This document shows, one piece after another, positions 32,463-42,500 of a DNA stretch of 57,312 bases. Position numbers and translations under genes: made by a program. Each line of letters starts with the position of its first letter. Within the stretch, counting starts at the first letter, position 1. The stretch is from positions 1 through 57,312 of the IMG/VR virus record IMGVR_UViG_3300022725_000257. One strand, 5' to 3'. Source of the DNA: a virus. A model generated the notes under the pieces. The model worked only from the letters and a program-made list of their open reading frames with translations. It was not told where the DNA came from and ran no database searches.

Positions 32463-34738
32463 TGGGTAAAAAACAATTCCGTATAGACCAGATTCAGTAC
32501 TATGTTTGGGCGCTGTCCCAAGACTGGAAATCTATGCCAGGGGGTTATGATGCGGAAAACAAACACAAACGCCTTAAAGACATGGCCGGGGGTTATAAGG
32601 GTGTTATTCAAGCGAGCCTTTCAACCCTGGATACCCTTATTGAGGCGGAATTAAAAGAAGACGCTTACCACCAGCAAATGTATTGGTTGTGGGTAGACCG
32701 CGCCATAGAAGCTATTGGTATGATTGAAGCCGATGGCCTTGATATAGCTCAAAGAGGCCGGCTGTATGCACATTCATACCGAAAAGCTCATGAAAACAAT
32801 AGCAAGTACAACGCTTTTATATCCCTTGTTAAACCCAATCTTGATATCTATGAGAACCAGATCAACCAAAGTAACGTTGTATTTGAAGCTGTTCCAAACG
32901 ACAGCGCAACCGATGCCCAGGCCATAGCTGATTTTAATGATTATACATCAGAGATTCTTAACCAAAACAATTGGGAATCTGTTAAATCGAGGATGGTGCA
33001 TGATTTTGCTGCCTTTGGTTCAGGTATTGTTAAAGTAGAATACCGCCAAGATGAACAGTCTGCCGATGCGACATTTATTGAGGAGCAGATACGAAGCGGC
33101 AATCCTATATCATTTAACGAATGGGAACGAGCTAAGAATATTTTTAAAGCTCATGCTATTGAGTACGTAGATACTTTTGAAATTATAGCCAACCGGTTTG
33201 CCAACGGGCAAGGCTCATGGGATATGGCTGGCTCCGACAAACACCCTTATGTTCACAGGGTTACTCAAAAAAGACTTTCGTGGCTTAAACGCCAATATCC
33301 AGAACATGCAGAAAGAATAAAGCCCAGCACTTCAGATGTTTATATAACCTGCAACCCCCGGGGGTATATACTCAATCACGATGATGAAGACAGTGCAACA
33401 TTAAAGCAGACATATATACGTTTCCCGGTAAGCTACGATTTAACAGTTCCTGTTCAGCTTGATGATGGCAGTATTGAACGTGTTGTTAATCCAATAAGGC
33501 GAAGTGCAGTGTTACGTGTTGACCGCATAGAAGGCGTTGGAATAGTAGATATGGCCCTTGATGAATATGCTCATAATATGTTGCCTTTTATACAGGCTGT
33601 TAACTTTCCATCTTCAAAACATTCCCGAGGTATAGGGAACTGTAAATACGGGTATGCCCCGCAGAAAGTACATCAAATTATGTTTAACGGTCAATTAAGA
33701 ATGTTTGACCGAATGGTTAAAGGAGGAGGATGGTTCTTTAAAGAAGTTATTGATAAACAAGAGATCCGAGCGCAACAAAAAGAAGGCACATGGATTGGTA
33801 TTGACCGCAGTAAACTCCCCGCAGACCTGCAAAACAGGCCTATTAGAGAGCTTGTCGCCGAAAACAGCCAATTACAATTTCCACCCATATATGAGCGGAT
33901 ACAGGGATTAACCGAACGGTACATAAATACAGCTATGAGCACCCCGCCAAGTGAAAAAGGTATCCGGCAAGGTAGTTCAGCCCGGCAGGATTTAGCTCTT
34001 ATTAACCAAGCTCAAAGCTCAAAAGCCGGGGGAGCGCACAACTTTGAACTTTCAATGCAACCGCTTGGCAAGATAGTACACAGTAATATTGTGCAGTTCG
34101 ATGGCAAGAAGATCAATCTTGAGTTTGTAACCAATGACAGTGAATCGCCTGCCGGTATCCGGCGCGTAGTTTTAAATCAGGTTATAAACGAAAAAGTTGT
34201 TTTTGATCCTACAGCCGAAGATGACGGAAGGATGAGCCGATGGAAAATTATCCCAACAAAGATTCGCAACAATCTTATGAGCCTGCGATTTACCACACGC
34301 CTTGCCACACGAAGTCTGTTGCCAACGAACCCGACAGAGCGCCGGCTGTTTATGAGCGATTTTATACAACGCATATTCCCGCTAACAGAAACAGAAAGGG
34401 GTATAGAGCTGCTTAAATGGCTTGTTGAGGAAGGTATAGGTGGGGTGCCAAGTTTTGAAAACAAAATAAAGAAAATTGAAGAATCCATAAGCCGGGACAG
34501 GCAATTCCAACAGCAGATCCAACAGCAACAGTTAGCATCTGAACAGCAAGAAAAACAATTTGAGCAACAAGTTAAGCTCGAAGAACTTAGCCAGGAACTG
34601 AAACGCTTAGAAGATATCGAAGATAAAAACGATCAAGATAGTATCATAAAAGGACTCAATATGCTGATGGATGCCCAACAGCAAGGAGTGCCGGTTCAAG
34701 GATTATTGGAACAACTACAACTCATAACCCAAAGATAG
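32462..34738 (+). CDS. Portal protein
   Basis: 758 residues, in the range of P22- and podovirus-like portals. The N-terminal helical region is followed by a beta-rich wing (MLPFIQAVNFPSSKHSRGIGN, WFFKEVIDKQEIRAQQKEGTW), then a long helical stem and glutamine-rich C-terminal barrel region (about 680-740). The location between small head proteins and the scaffold matches a portal. It forms the dodecameric gate for packaging. Assigned from layout and position. Confidence 0.75.
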   Translation: MGKKQFRIDQIQYYVWALSQDWKSMPGGYDAENKHKRLKDMAGGYKGVIQASLSTLDTLIEAELKEDAYHQQMYWLWVDRAIEAIGMIEADGLDIAQRGRLYAHSYRKAHENNSKYNAFISLVKPNLDIYENQINQSNVVFEAVPNDSATDAQAIADFNDYTSEILNQNNWESVKSRMVHDFAAFGSGIVKVEYRQDEQSADATFIEEQIRSGNPISFNEWERAKNIFKAHAIEYVDTFEIIANRFANGQGSWDMAGSDKHPYVHRVTQKRLSWLKRQYPEHAERIKPSTSDVYITCNPRGYILNHDDEDSATLKQTYIRFPVSYDLTVPVQLDDGSIERVVNPIRRSAVLRVDRIEGVGIVDMALDEYAHNMLPFIQAVNFPSSKHSRGIGNCKYGYAPQKVHQIMFNGQLRMFDRMVKGGGWFFKEVIDKQEIRAQQKEGTWIGIDRSKLPADLQNRPIRELVAENSQLQFPPIYERIQGLTERYINTAMSTPPSEKGIRQGSSARQDLALINQAQSSKAGGAHNFELSMQPLGKIVHSNIVQFDGKKINLEFVTNDSESPAGIRRVVLNQVINEKVVFDPTAEDDGRMSRWKIIPTKIRNNLMSLRFTTRLATRSLLPTNPTERRLFMSDFIQRIFPLTETERGIELLKWLVEEGIGGVPSFENKIKKIEESISRDRQFQQQIQQQQLASEQQEKQFEQQVKLEELSQELKRLEDIEDKNDQDSIIKGLNMLMDAQQQGVPVQGLLEQLQLITQR

Positions 34739-34742
34739 AAAC

Positions 34743-36185
34743 ATGTTAACAGATTTATTTACAAGCCTTGGTATATATTACGATGCTCCAGATGACTCCG
34801 GCGTACAGCAAACAAAATCCCTTGAGGAGCTTACAAATGAAAGGGTAACACCTAATACACCCGATACCCCGGATACTCCGAAAGAAAAAGATGAGGATGA
34901 ACGCCAAGAGGAACCAAAAGAAAAAGCTTCAGAAAAAAAACCTGATAGCGAGGAACAACCTGATGGCGAACAGGCAGATACACCCAAGGGCGAAGCTGGT
35001 GAACAGCCCAGCGAGGAAGGTAAAAAACCTAAAGAAGCAACTGAAAAAGAAGATGAGGAGCCGGGTTTTTTCTATGACCCTGAAGTTCATGTAGAAGGGG
35101 AGCCAGCACACACCAATAAATTTCAGACAAGAGAAAAAGCCGAATTTGCCGCTATAAACAAAGCGGATTTGCTCAAGAAAAAATTAGAGCAAATGAAAGA
35201 AGACAATATAGATCGGGGTGCCGTTCCCCTACCCAAAGCGTTGCAAGAAAATATCGAGATGCTCGACAACCTAACATCTCTTGAGTTTGTTCATCAAATG
35301 GAAGATGATGACCTACGGGAATTTCTAAATGAATCGGATCGTTCTCGGCAATTATTAGACCGAAAGCACGATAGAGTTAAAAATGAAGCAGAGCTAAGAC
35401 AGGCTAAAAGCGAATACGAAGAAAAACAAATTAAGCTCTATGATGACCTTACGGCACTTATGAGTCAGGATGAGATCCAAAAGAATCTCAATAAAATTGG
35501 TGATCCGCAAAAAGGTAAAGAATACCTGAATAGTGTTATTGATCAAAAGGTTAAAGATGAGACCGAGCAGATGCGCCAAGATCTTCAAGAATGGATTGAT
35601 AAAGTTGATTCAGGCGAAATTGATTTATCAATCAAAGAATTCGACCAGCAGAAACAGACAAAACTTGATGCCATTAAAGACAAAGCGGAATCCGTTCGAA
35701 AGACCCATCAGCCGGTGTTAGAAACCTTTGATTCACTGCATGACCTGCACAAAAAAGTTGGAGAAAAACAAGCACTAACTCCTGAACAAAAAGCAGAGAA
35801 TATGTGGAGATCTTTCGATGAATTTCAGAAAGACCGCGCCGGAGACCTGCCAATACTTGCTGACAATGCAGATGCCCGAATGGAGCTTGTTGCTGCTAAA
35901 AAATTTGCTGTAGCTAACGCCTCCGATTACAACGATCTGCAACACCCGGCCGATTGGGTAAAAGCAATAACCGATGGATGGGAAAGCCATAAAAAGAAAA
36001 TACGAGCCAATAATCAGCGTAACAAGATACAGGATAAAAAAACCGAGGATGAACAGCCCGATGATATACCAAAGCCCGGAGACCAAACCAAGCTTAAAGG
36101 CGATGGAAGCAAGATGGTAGAAACCACCAACAAGAAAAACCTCGACAAACTTGAACAACTAACAAATGCGCGTGTAGGCGCTTAA
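34743..36185 (+). CDS. Scaffolding protein
   Basis: 480 residues, extremely charged. Residues 25-110 are dominated by Glu, Lys, Pro, Asp (low complexity), and the middle has predicted long coiled coils (EYEEKQIKLYDDLTALMSQDE). A helical, basic C-terminus completes it, as in scaffolds that bind the coat. Directly between portal and capsid genes. The start lies four bases after the portal stop. Confidence 0.75.
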   Translation: MLTDLFTSLGIYYDAPDDSGVQQTKSLEELTNERVTPNTPDTPDTPKEKDEDERQEEPKEKASEKKPDSEEQPDGEQADTPKGEAGEQPSEEGKKPKEATEKEDEEPGFFYDPEVHVEGEPAHTNKFQTREKAEFAAINKADLLKKKLEQMKEDNIDRGAVPLPKALQENIEMLDNLTSLEFVHQMEDDDLREFLNESDRSRQLLDRKHDRVKNEAELRQAKSEYEEKQIKLYDDLTALMSQDEIQKNLNKIGDPQKGKEYLNSVIDQKVKDETEQMRQDLQEWIDKVDSGEIDLSIKEFDQQKQTKLDAIKDKAESVRKTHQPVLETFDSLHDLHKKVGEKQALTPEQKAENMWRSFDEFQKDRAGDLPILADNADARMELVAAKKFAVANASDYNDLQHPADWVKAITDGWESHKKKIRANNQRNKIQDKKTEDEQPDDIPKPGDQTKLKGDGSKMVETTNKKNLDKLEQLTNARVGA

Positions 36186-36199
36186 TTAAGGAGTGTATT

Positions 36200-36844
36200 A
36201 TGAGCTATAAACAAATTCCAGGTTCGGTTCAAATGTTCGTTAACGAAAAAGGAACCTTCAGAATAGGATTGAGAAACTTATATCCAGACGACAACCGGCT
36301 GTTATATAAAAGAGATAAAGAGAATAATCTTATTGACGAGTGGCCGGATGTTGTAGTTCGTACCGAAGACGAAAGCGACCCGCTTGTAATGAGTGTGCCC
36401 GAAGCTATACTAAAAGCTCAGGGGGTTATCCCCAGCTCTGTTGAATGTGATTCGGGGGATTTTGAGATTAAAAAAGGGGCTAAATACAAGCCGGCCAATT
36501 GGGGGCAGGACAATATCGAATACACCGGCGCAAAGAAAACCCCGTACAAAGGCAAGCCCAAAGAGGTGGAGCCGGAACCAGAACCAAAACAACCCACAGA
36601 ACCCCCAAAGAAAGCTGAAGAACAAACAGAATCTAAAGAACCAGCCGAAGTAAAAATAAAAGAAAATCCTTTATCAAAAGGTTCAGCAGAATTAAGTGCT
36701 AAAGAGGCGGTTGAGATTATAGAAACCTATGACTATGAAGAACTTGAAGACATAGGGTTTTACACCGAAGATACTTTATCCCGGCCGCGTAAAACAGTGC
36801 AAGATGCCTGGACGCAAAAAGGTAAAACCAAAGAAACCCCATAG
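36200..36844 (+). CDS. Head-associated protein with proline/glutamate linker
   Basis: 214 residues. A beta-type N-terminal domain (about 1-110) is joined by a Pro-Glu-Lys linker (about 115-155) to a small C-terminal helical domain with SAKEAVEIIETYDYEELEDIGFY. A strong ribosome site AAGGAG precedes ATG 36200. Might be a capsid-decoration or scaffold-linked factor. The terminator at 36849 follows at once. Confidence 0.6.
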   Translation: MSYKQIPGSVQMFVNEKGTFRIGLRNLYPDDNRLLYKRDKENNLIDEWPDVVVRTEDESDPLVMSVPEAILKAQGVIPSSVECDSGDFEIKKGAKYKPANWGQDNIEYTGAKKTPYKGKPKEVEPEPEPKQPTEPPKKAEEQTESKEPAEVKIKENPLSKGSAELSAKEAVEIIETYDYEELEDIGFYTEDTLSRPRKTVQDAWTQKGKTKETP

Positions 36845-36848
36845 ACCC

Positions 36849-36889
36849 AACCCCGTGAGGTTTTGCCATTAGCCTTGCGGGGTTTTTTT
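36849..36889 (+). terminator. Intrinsic terminator before the capsid gene
   Basis: Stem AACCCCGTGAGG with CCTTGCGGGGTT (two wobble pairs) and a 12-base loop, followed by T7. It separates the capsid gene from the scaffold operon. Confidence 0.85.
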
Positions 36890-37013
36890 AATATTGATTT
36901 TCTATTCAAAAATAACCAAATTACCTGTGGTTCAAGGAAAGCAGATCCTTTCCCCTGACAAAATGATCTTTGTCCGAGCCTTAAAAGACAAACATCAGTA
37001 GCCGACTCAGGCT
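36890..37013 (+). promoter_or_regulatory. Leader region of the capsid gene
   Basis: Terminators on both sides make a separate promoter for the capsid gene likely here, but I see no good -35/-10 pair. A short frame from GTG 36927 to TAG 37001 would encode 24 residues; it is too short to call. Confidence 0.3.
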
Positions 37014-37076
37014 ATGTACCGATCTGCATACAGCCTGCACAACCCGTCTACGCTTGAACCTAAAAATTATATTGCA

Positions 37077-38615
37077 ATGAAAAACTTACTATATGCGTTT
37101 TACGCACGTATTGGGGAAGGTGTAACAAATATTTTATCCAGCCTTACCCTTATCGCACTTTTACTTGCTACCGATTACATCAGCGCACTACTTGTTGGTG
37201 GGGCCGGCGCATTTTTAGCAATAAAAGGACTCCTTGCTAAAGTCTTTGATGATCCCGAGCTTAAACAAGCGTGGGAAATGGAAGCTCTTAAAGAGGGAGA
37301 AAACCAGACAGAATTCACAGAACTGGAAATGGGAACCACTTTTGCCGCAGATGGAGCAGAACGGAGTGAACGAGTACTCGCCGCCCCAATTCTGTTTTAC
37401 GACAAACTCCGTCAAGGAGACGGTGGAGGACGTTATGTCAACATTAAAGTTGATAAACCACTTTTTGATGATATCCAAGATATTCTTAAAAAGTTCCGGT
37501 ATAGCTCTCAAGATCGTGTTGGCACCGAACTTGAAGCCGAACGAGGCGCTGTGCGTGCTGTGGTAGATAATATCTTTCAAGCTATTAAAGAGACACAGAT
37601 TAAACAAGGTTTTCAAGAAACCGCTAATGCAACCCCGGGTTCATTAATGCGTCATCTTGTTACTTTGCTTTCTCGAAATACATCTAAGCGCATGGATGTT
37701 GGTATCTTTTACGCTCTTACAGCAGGATATGATCTGCACCACTTCGTAAATGTTGGCCTTCGTAAAAGCTTATCCGATGGTGCCGTTCCGGTTGCAGAAC
37801 CCAAAGCCGGGGTATACTTGCCACCAACGGAGCATCCTAATATGTATGTTTGGCAGCCTAATAATGTTATGACCCAAGTCGCCTTTTCAACTACACAAGG
37901 CACTCATGGAGATAACATTAATACCGAGGTTAATAAAATCACAGATGCCGCTACCCCGGGGCTTGCATGGTTACGACAGGTTTATCGCACAGCATGGAGG
38001 GAAAATGTAATCCCTGCCCGCATGCGTGTGGATGGTGTTGAGCGCCCGTATTATATACTATACGTGCCCGGCCGCGTAAGAGACCTGATTGAGCAGGATA
38101 CCGCCTTTATGAACCTGTTTAATAGCGCCTACCAAGGTATTGTTGAATCCAATCCATTGCTTCAAAATGATGACCTGTTGTATAAAACACTTATTATCAG
38201 GGACTCTAAATGGCTGGAAGACCCATACTTCTCATTGGCTAATAACTTTAATGCCGCTGCAAGCACGGACACCAACGCAACAGCTATGTCGTATAACTTA
38301 ACGACTATAGATGGATTCCCGTGGGCCGATATCGACCCCGGAACCCGAAGTGTTGCCACTGGATCTGCTCTTGAGGGTAGCTTCAACGATATGAGCCAGA
38401 TTGCTCGTTGCTTCCTTCTTGGTGCCAACGCCGTTGTTCGAGCAACAGGTAAAGACTATGCCTTAGAACGTATGGAAGTTACCGATTATGGTAATAATGA
38501 TGGTATTGGCCAAGATAAATACTTTGGTCAGAACCGTGTTGATAGTTTTACCAATGAAGGTAACTATGACCAAACGATTCAATCATTGTGTTTCGTGGTT
38601 TACCAAGGCGCGTAA
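37077..38615 (+). CDS. Major capsid protein, N4-gp56/DUF4043-like
   Basis: 512 residues from ATG 37077, or 533 from 37014 in the same frame. After a hydrophobic N-terminal stretch (about residues 10-50 from 37077) come features of the DUF4043 coat family: APILFYDKLRQGDGGGRYVNIKV, the central RNTSKRMDVGIFYALTAGYDLHHF, PYYILYVPGRVRDLIEQD and ESNPLLQNDDLLYKTLIIRDSKWL. The hydrophobic start is unusual for a coat protein and may be an internal signal, a lipid-binding segment or a second function. It is the most strongly isolated late gene. Confidence 0.75.
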   Translation: MKNLLYAFYARIGEGVTNILSSLTLIALLLATDYISALLVGGAGAFLAIKGLLAKVFDDPELKQAWEMEALKEGENQTEFTELEMGTTFAADGAERSERVLAAPILFYDKLRQGDGGGRYVNIKVDKPLFDDIQDILKKFRYSSQDRVGTELEAERGAVRAVVDNIFQAIKETQIKQGFQETANATPGSLMRHLVTLLSRNTSKRMDVGIFYALTAGYDLHHFVNVGLRKSLSDGAVPVAEPKAGVYLPPTEHPNMYVWQPNNVMTQVAFSTTQGTHGDNINTEVNKITDAATPGLAWLRQVYRTAWRENVIPARMRVDGVERPYYILYVPGRVRDLIEQDTAFMNLFNSAYQGIVESNPLLQNDDLLYKTLIIRDSKWLEDPYFSLANNFNAAASTDTNATAMSYNLTTIDGFPWADIDPGTRSVATGSALEGSFNDMSQIARCFLLGANAVVRATGKDYALERMEVTDYGNNDGIGQDKYFGQNRVDSFTNEGNYDQTIQSLCFVVYQGA

Positions 38616-38627
38616 TACATAAATCAT

Positions 38628-38658
38628 AATACTGCCGGTTAATTCCGGCAGTATTTTA
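38628..38658 (+). terminator. Intrinsic terminator after the capsid gene
   Basis: Perfect 11-base stem AATACTGCCGG / CCGGCAGTATT with loop TTAATT, followed by TTTAATATTT. It may work in both directions. Confidence 0.88.
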
Positions 38659-38669
38659 ATATTTACTAT

Positions 38670-39536
38670 ATGTCTGGAACACAACCCACCATCTTCCTTG
38701 AAGAAGTATACGCTGTTATTGATAATGAACTGGATGACTTAGCTACCGATGATCTTATTAGCCAATCTGTATACAGCAAAAAATCTGCCAAAAGACAACA
38801 ACTATATGCTATAAACGCCGCCGACCGGCACATTTGTCTTCAAATAGCTTTATCAAGTTTAGTAAGTGTCTTTGTTCCGAAAAGCCTGCGCACCGTTTTC
38901 TTTAACCGGCAAACAGAATATGTAGGAAAAGTTATTGATGCCCATGCAGCAATAAAAGATATTGACGAAATACAATTTTCCTACCTTACCGATGAAACCC
39001 AATACCTTGATGTAATAAGTGTGTTATCAAATTTCGCTTTTGCGTATAACACCTTGCCGGTAGAAACAGCGCCCCAAATATCAGAAATATTAACACACGG
39101 ATTGGAAGGCCAGGTGCATAACCGCGATGAATTTGTATACACCCTGCCAAGCGGCACACAGTTTAAACCAGTAGATAATAATAGGCAGTTTTTTGTACAG
39201 CCTAACAGCCGTAAAATGGTGTTAAGTAATGCCTTTGATAGCGATATGTGGGTGCAATTTATTGCACAAGTGGCCCCTGTTCGAGCCAAAACAGCTCAAA
39301 TGACAAAAGGCGAACTGGATGAATACCAGATACTGGCCCCCTACTGGACACGGGAATGGCTGATAAACAAAGCCCTCTTAGAAATATTACCCCGTAGGGT
39401 TATTGTTGAAACTGGCTATGATGCTCTTGAACAACAGTCAAAAGCTGAGGCCTTCCAAAACCGCCCCGGAACAGGCAATGTTATTATCGAAGGAGATGAA
39501 CTTGGCGGTAACTATGAATCAAACTTCTACTTTTAA
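38670..39536 (+). CDS. Head-to-tail connector or tail protein, hypothetical
   Basis: 288 residues, mainly helical at the start (IFLEEVYAVIDNELDDLATDDLI) with beta strands later (FVYTLPSGTQFKPVD). Ends next to, and overlaps by one base, the large nozzle gene. This is the position of a gatekeeper or adaptor in podoviruses. No family motif recognised. Confidence 0.5.
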   Translation: MSGTQPTIFLEEVYAVIDNELDDLATDDLISQSVYSKKSAKRQQLYAINAADRHICLQIALSSLVSVFVPKSLRTVFFNRQTEYVGKVIDAHAAIKDIDEIQFSYLTDETQYLDVISVLSNFAFAYNTLPVETAPQISEILTHGLEGQVHNRDEFVYTLPSGTQFKPVDNNRQFFVQPNSRKMVLSNAFDSDMWVQFIAQVAPVRAKTAQMTKGELDEYQILAPYWTREWLINKALLEILPRRVIVETGYDALEQQSKAEAFQNRPGTGNVIIEGDELGGNYESNFYF

Positions 39537-42500
39537 TGATTTCCCAAAATATCATAGAAAACCTTTCAAACCTGCCGGGGGCAACGCGCCGGAAATTAAA
39601 CCTTACCCCCGGAGACGACAACCCTGATTCTCTGTGGTTAGATATTGTTAATGCCCGCCTGGAGGTAGATGGTCAATATGTTTTTTGGAAAACCCGTGGA
39701 GGCTCCACACTCGTTAATGGGTTTTTTGGTAATGTTATTACCGTTAAGGCTATTCAGGCGGAACTTAACGGGGTAATAACCGATTATATCGTTGTGCATA
39801 CCGCTGGTGGTAAAGTATACCTTTGGAACATAGCTTTAGCACAATCAAACGAGATTGTATCCGGGGGGTTCTCAACAACCGAGCAGATACAAATTATTAA
39901 TATCGGCCGGTTTGTTTTTATGTTTGACTATGACGGAGGCCAAAAAAAATATTATGATCTGTCAAAAGACGTTTCCTTTGATTATATGGATTACAACCGG
40001 GCATTAATACATACAACAAACACACGTAGTGGTGATATAAAAGAAGATGTAGATAATATTTTTAATTTTAAAATATCATCAGATATTATTGTCTTCCCGA
40101 ATATTGATAAAGGGTTAGGTGATGAAGTATTTTCTTCCGCCGGGTTTTCTGATGGGGACTCTGAATCCTTAGATCCATCAATATTTAAAGAAAACTCTTT
40201 TTTCTATACATATAATAGTGGCAAATTCTTAAAGGACAACGATGGAAATGTATACAAAAGATCACAGTTTATAACATTTGCCCCCGGCAGCAATAATTTT
40301 GGATTTACGGTAAATGGCACGGGTGCCGATTTTACTATCAATAAATACTATATACCGCTTGATAATAGGGGAGAGCCTGCCTATAAGTCTTATAAGACGA
40401 CAATCACAAATATAAAAAATGGGGTTATTTTTTGGGATGACCTTGCAGGGGTTGAACAAAGCGTTTCTCCAGGCACCATAGCAGAAGAAGACATTAATAC
40501 TAACTATTCAATTTTTCCTTATTCGCCCGACCTTGAAGACCTGATAGGCCGGCCAGCAACCTTTACTCTTAATGATGAAGGCACTGCTGTAATAAATACT
40601 TTTGATTATGTTGAACCATTTATTTTTCGACAATACGTAGCATTTGATTTTCTTATAGATGGTTCAGCAACCTTGCTCGGGCTGCCAGGCCAAGTAAAAG
40701 TAGGAACCAAAGACATCATGAGTAAAGGTGTTATTGATGTTGCATTAACAACAACAGCTCCTGACAATAATATAGAGAAAAGATTCTTGTGCGCAACTCG
40801 CTGGCAAACCACTTCAGACGCCGCCTTTAATCCCTCCAGTGAAACATACAGTAACTCTCCACTATTTATCATTGGAGAGTTTATTAATAGCGATATAATT
40901 ATTATTGACTCAACACCAGATCGTAAACTCATACGGGCCATTAATGAGATTATACCTGTTATATCGGGTGTTACTGATTTATTTAACACACAAGAACTAA
41001 AACCAAATAGTGTAGCACAATTTTCCGGTGCCATAATGCACGGAGGGTATACTGTTGACCGCAATATCCCGAATGTATATACAAATGCAAGTGTTGCAGG
41101 CAAAGGAAATATATATATCAATTTTACACAAACTCAGCAACTGGTAAATAATATGGCGGTTGCTTTTATGTTTGAATATGCGGATGGTAAAAAAAGCAAT
41201 GTTTTAGAAACCGAGCATTTTTTGCAACAAGAAGGTGTTCAGCAAACAGGTACAAATATTTGTGGGCAAGTAAAAGCAACCGCATCTCATACAATAACTG
41301 CGGGAGCTGGAACTGATGATACATTGACAATAACATACGATGGTTATGTGCTAAATATACCACTAACCACTGTGTCTCATTCAACCGCAGGCGCTGTTGC
41401 AGAGGCAATTCGTAGCTTTGTTGAAGCTGATCCCGATATACAGCTATCTGCTGTTGTGGAAAACACAACAACTGTTGTTTACACCGAAGAAAGGTGGGGT
41501 GATGAATTTAACGGAGAAATTATTGATGTGAATCCCGCAGCAACAGGTGTTACCTTCGATACTGAAGACCCAGTATTATCATCAGGTGTTGAACCTGAAG
41601 GAACAGGAAGTATAGTTTATTTAACACAAATAGATAATATTCTTCAATCAGGAGAACAAGGTCAGGGCCAACTAACAATTGACGGGGTAATGTCAAATAC
41701 ATGGCTGGTCGATGAGGGCGAGTTTTTATCAAGTGTTTTTAATAAGATTGTTGATGCAGTTAACAACAGCTCATTGGCTTCAGATTGGACAGCGACACTG
41801 GACTTTGATATACAAGAATTTGGCGGTGCAAATGGAGTAAAGATAGAAAGTAATGTTAAAGGAGATGTGTCTTTTGATGACTTAGAAGCAAAAGTTGTGT
41901 ACAGCTCTGATTTGAGTTATCAAATAGCCGGAAAAGATCTCGTACCAACCTCATCGGTATCTTTCACAAATGGGGCAACAACGGCCTGTCTTAACTCAAC
42001 AGCAAGCCTTGATGTAACATCAAATGGGTTGGCCGCTTCAACAACAGAAGATCATGTTATAACTATAGATGGAGAAGATACACCCGCAATAACGATATTA
42101 GATACCGACACGACAGAGCAAATTGTTGATAAATATATTACTGAGATTGCTAATCAAGAGCAAATTGACCGGTTTTGGAAAGCAACAAAAACTGATCAAG
42201 GGGGCGGTACGTGGAGGCTGGTGTTAACATATAGAGAACGCGGAGAACAGTTTAATGGCAAGGAAGTAACAATAACAGGTAATACTGATGTAGCAGTAAC
42301 AGTAAACTCTCCCAGTGCTGGAGGCACTGGCGGCGGCCAAGAAGAAGAAACATTTAACCCGAATCAATTACAAATACACTCGCTAAATACATTAATATCA
42401 AGAGTTCATGTGCTATTAAGAAAAACGGCTACTCCTGAAAACACCTTTCACCCCTTTGCTTCATACAACATAACAGCCCCCGAATGCCACGGTAAGCCTA

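Noticed and set aside
34891-35111. Frames on both strands in the scaffold gene
   Set aside because: The low-complexity Lys/Glu coding gives long open frames in other phases; the scaffold frame has the neighbours and ribosome context.
36927-37001. 24-residue frame before the capsid gene
   Set aside because: Too short, GTG start and no ribosome site; only noted in the leader entry.
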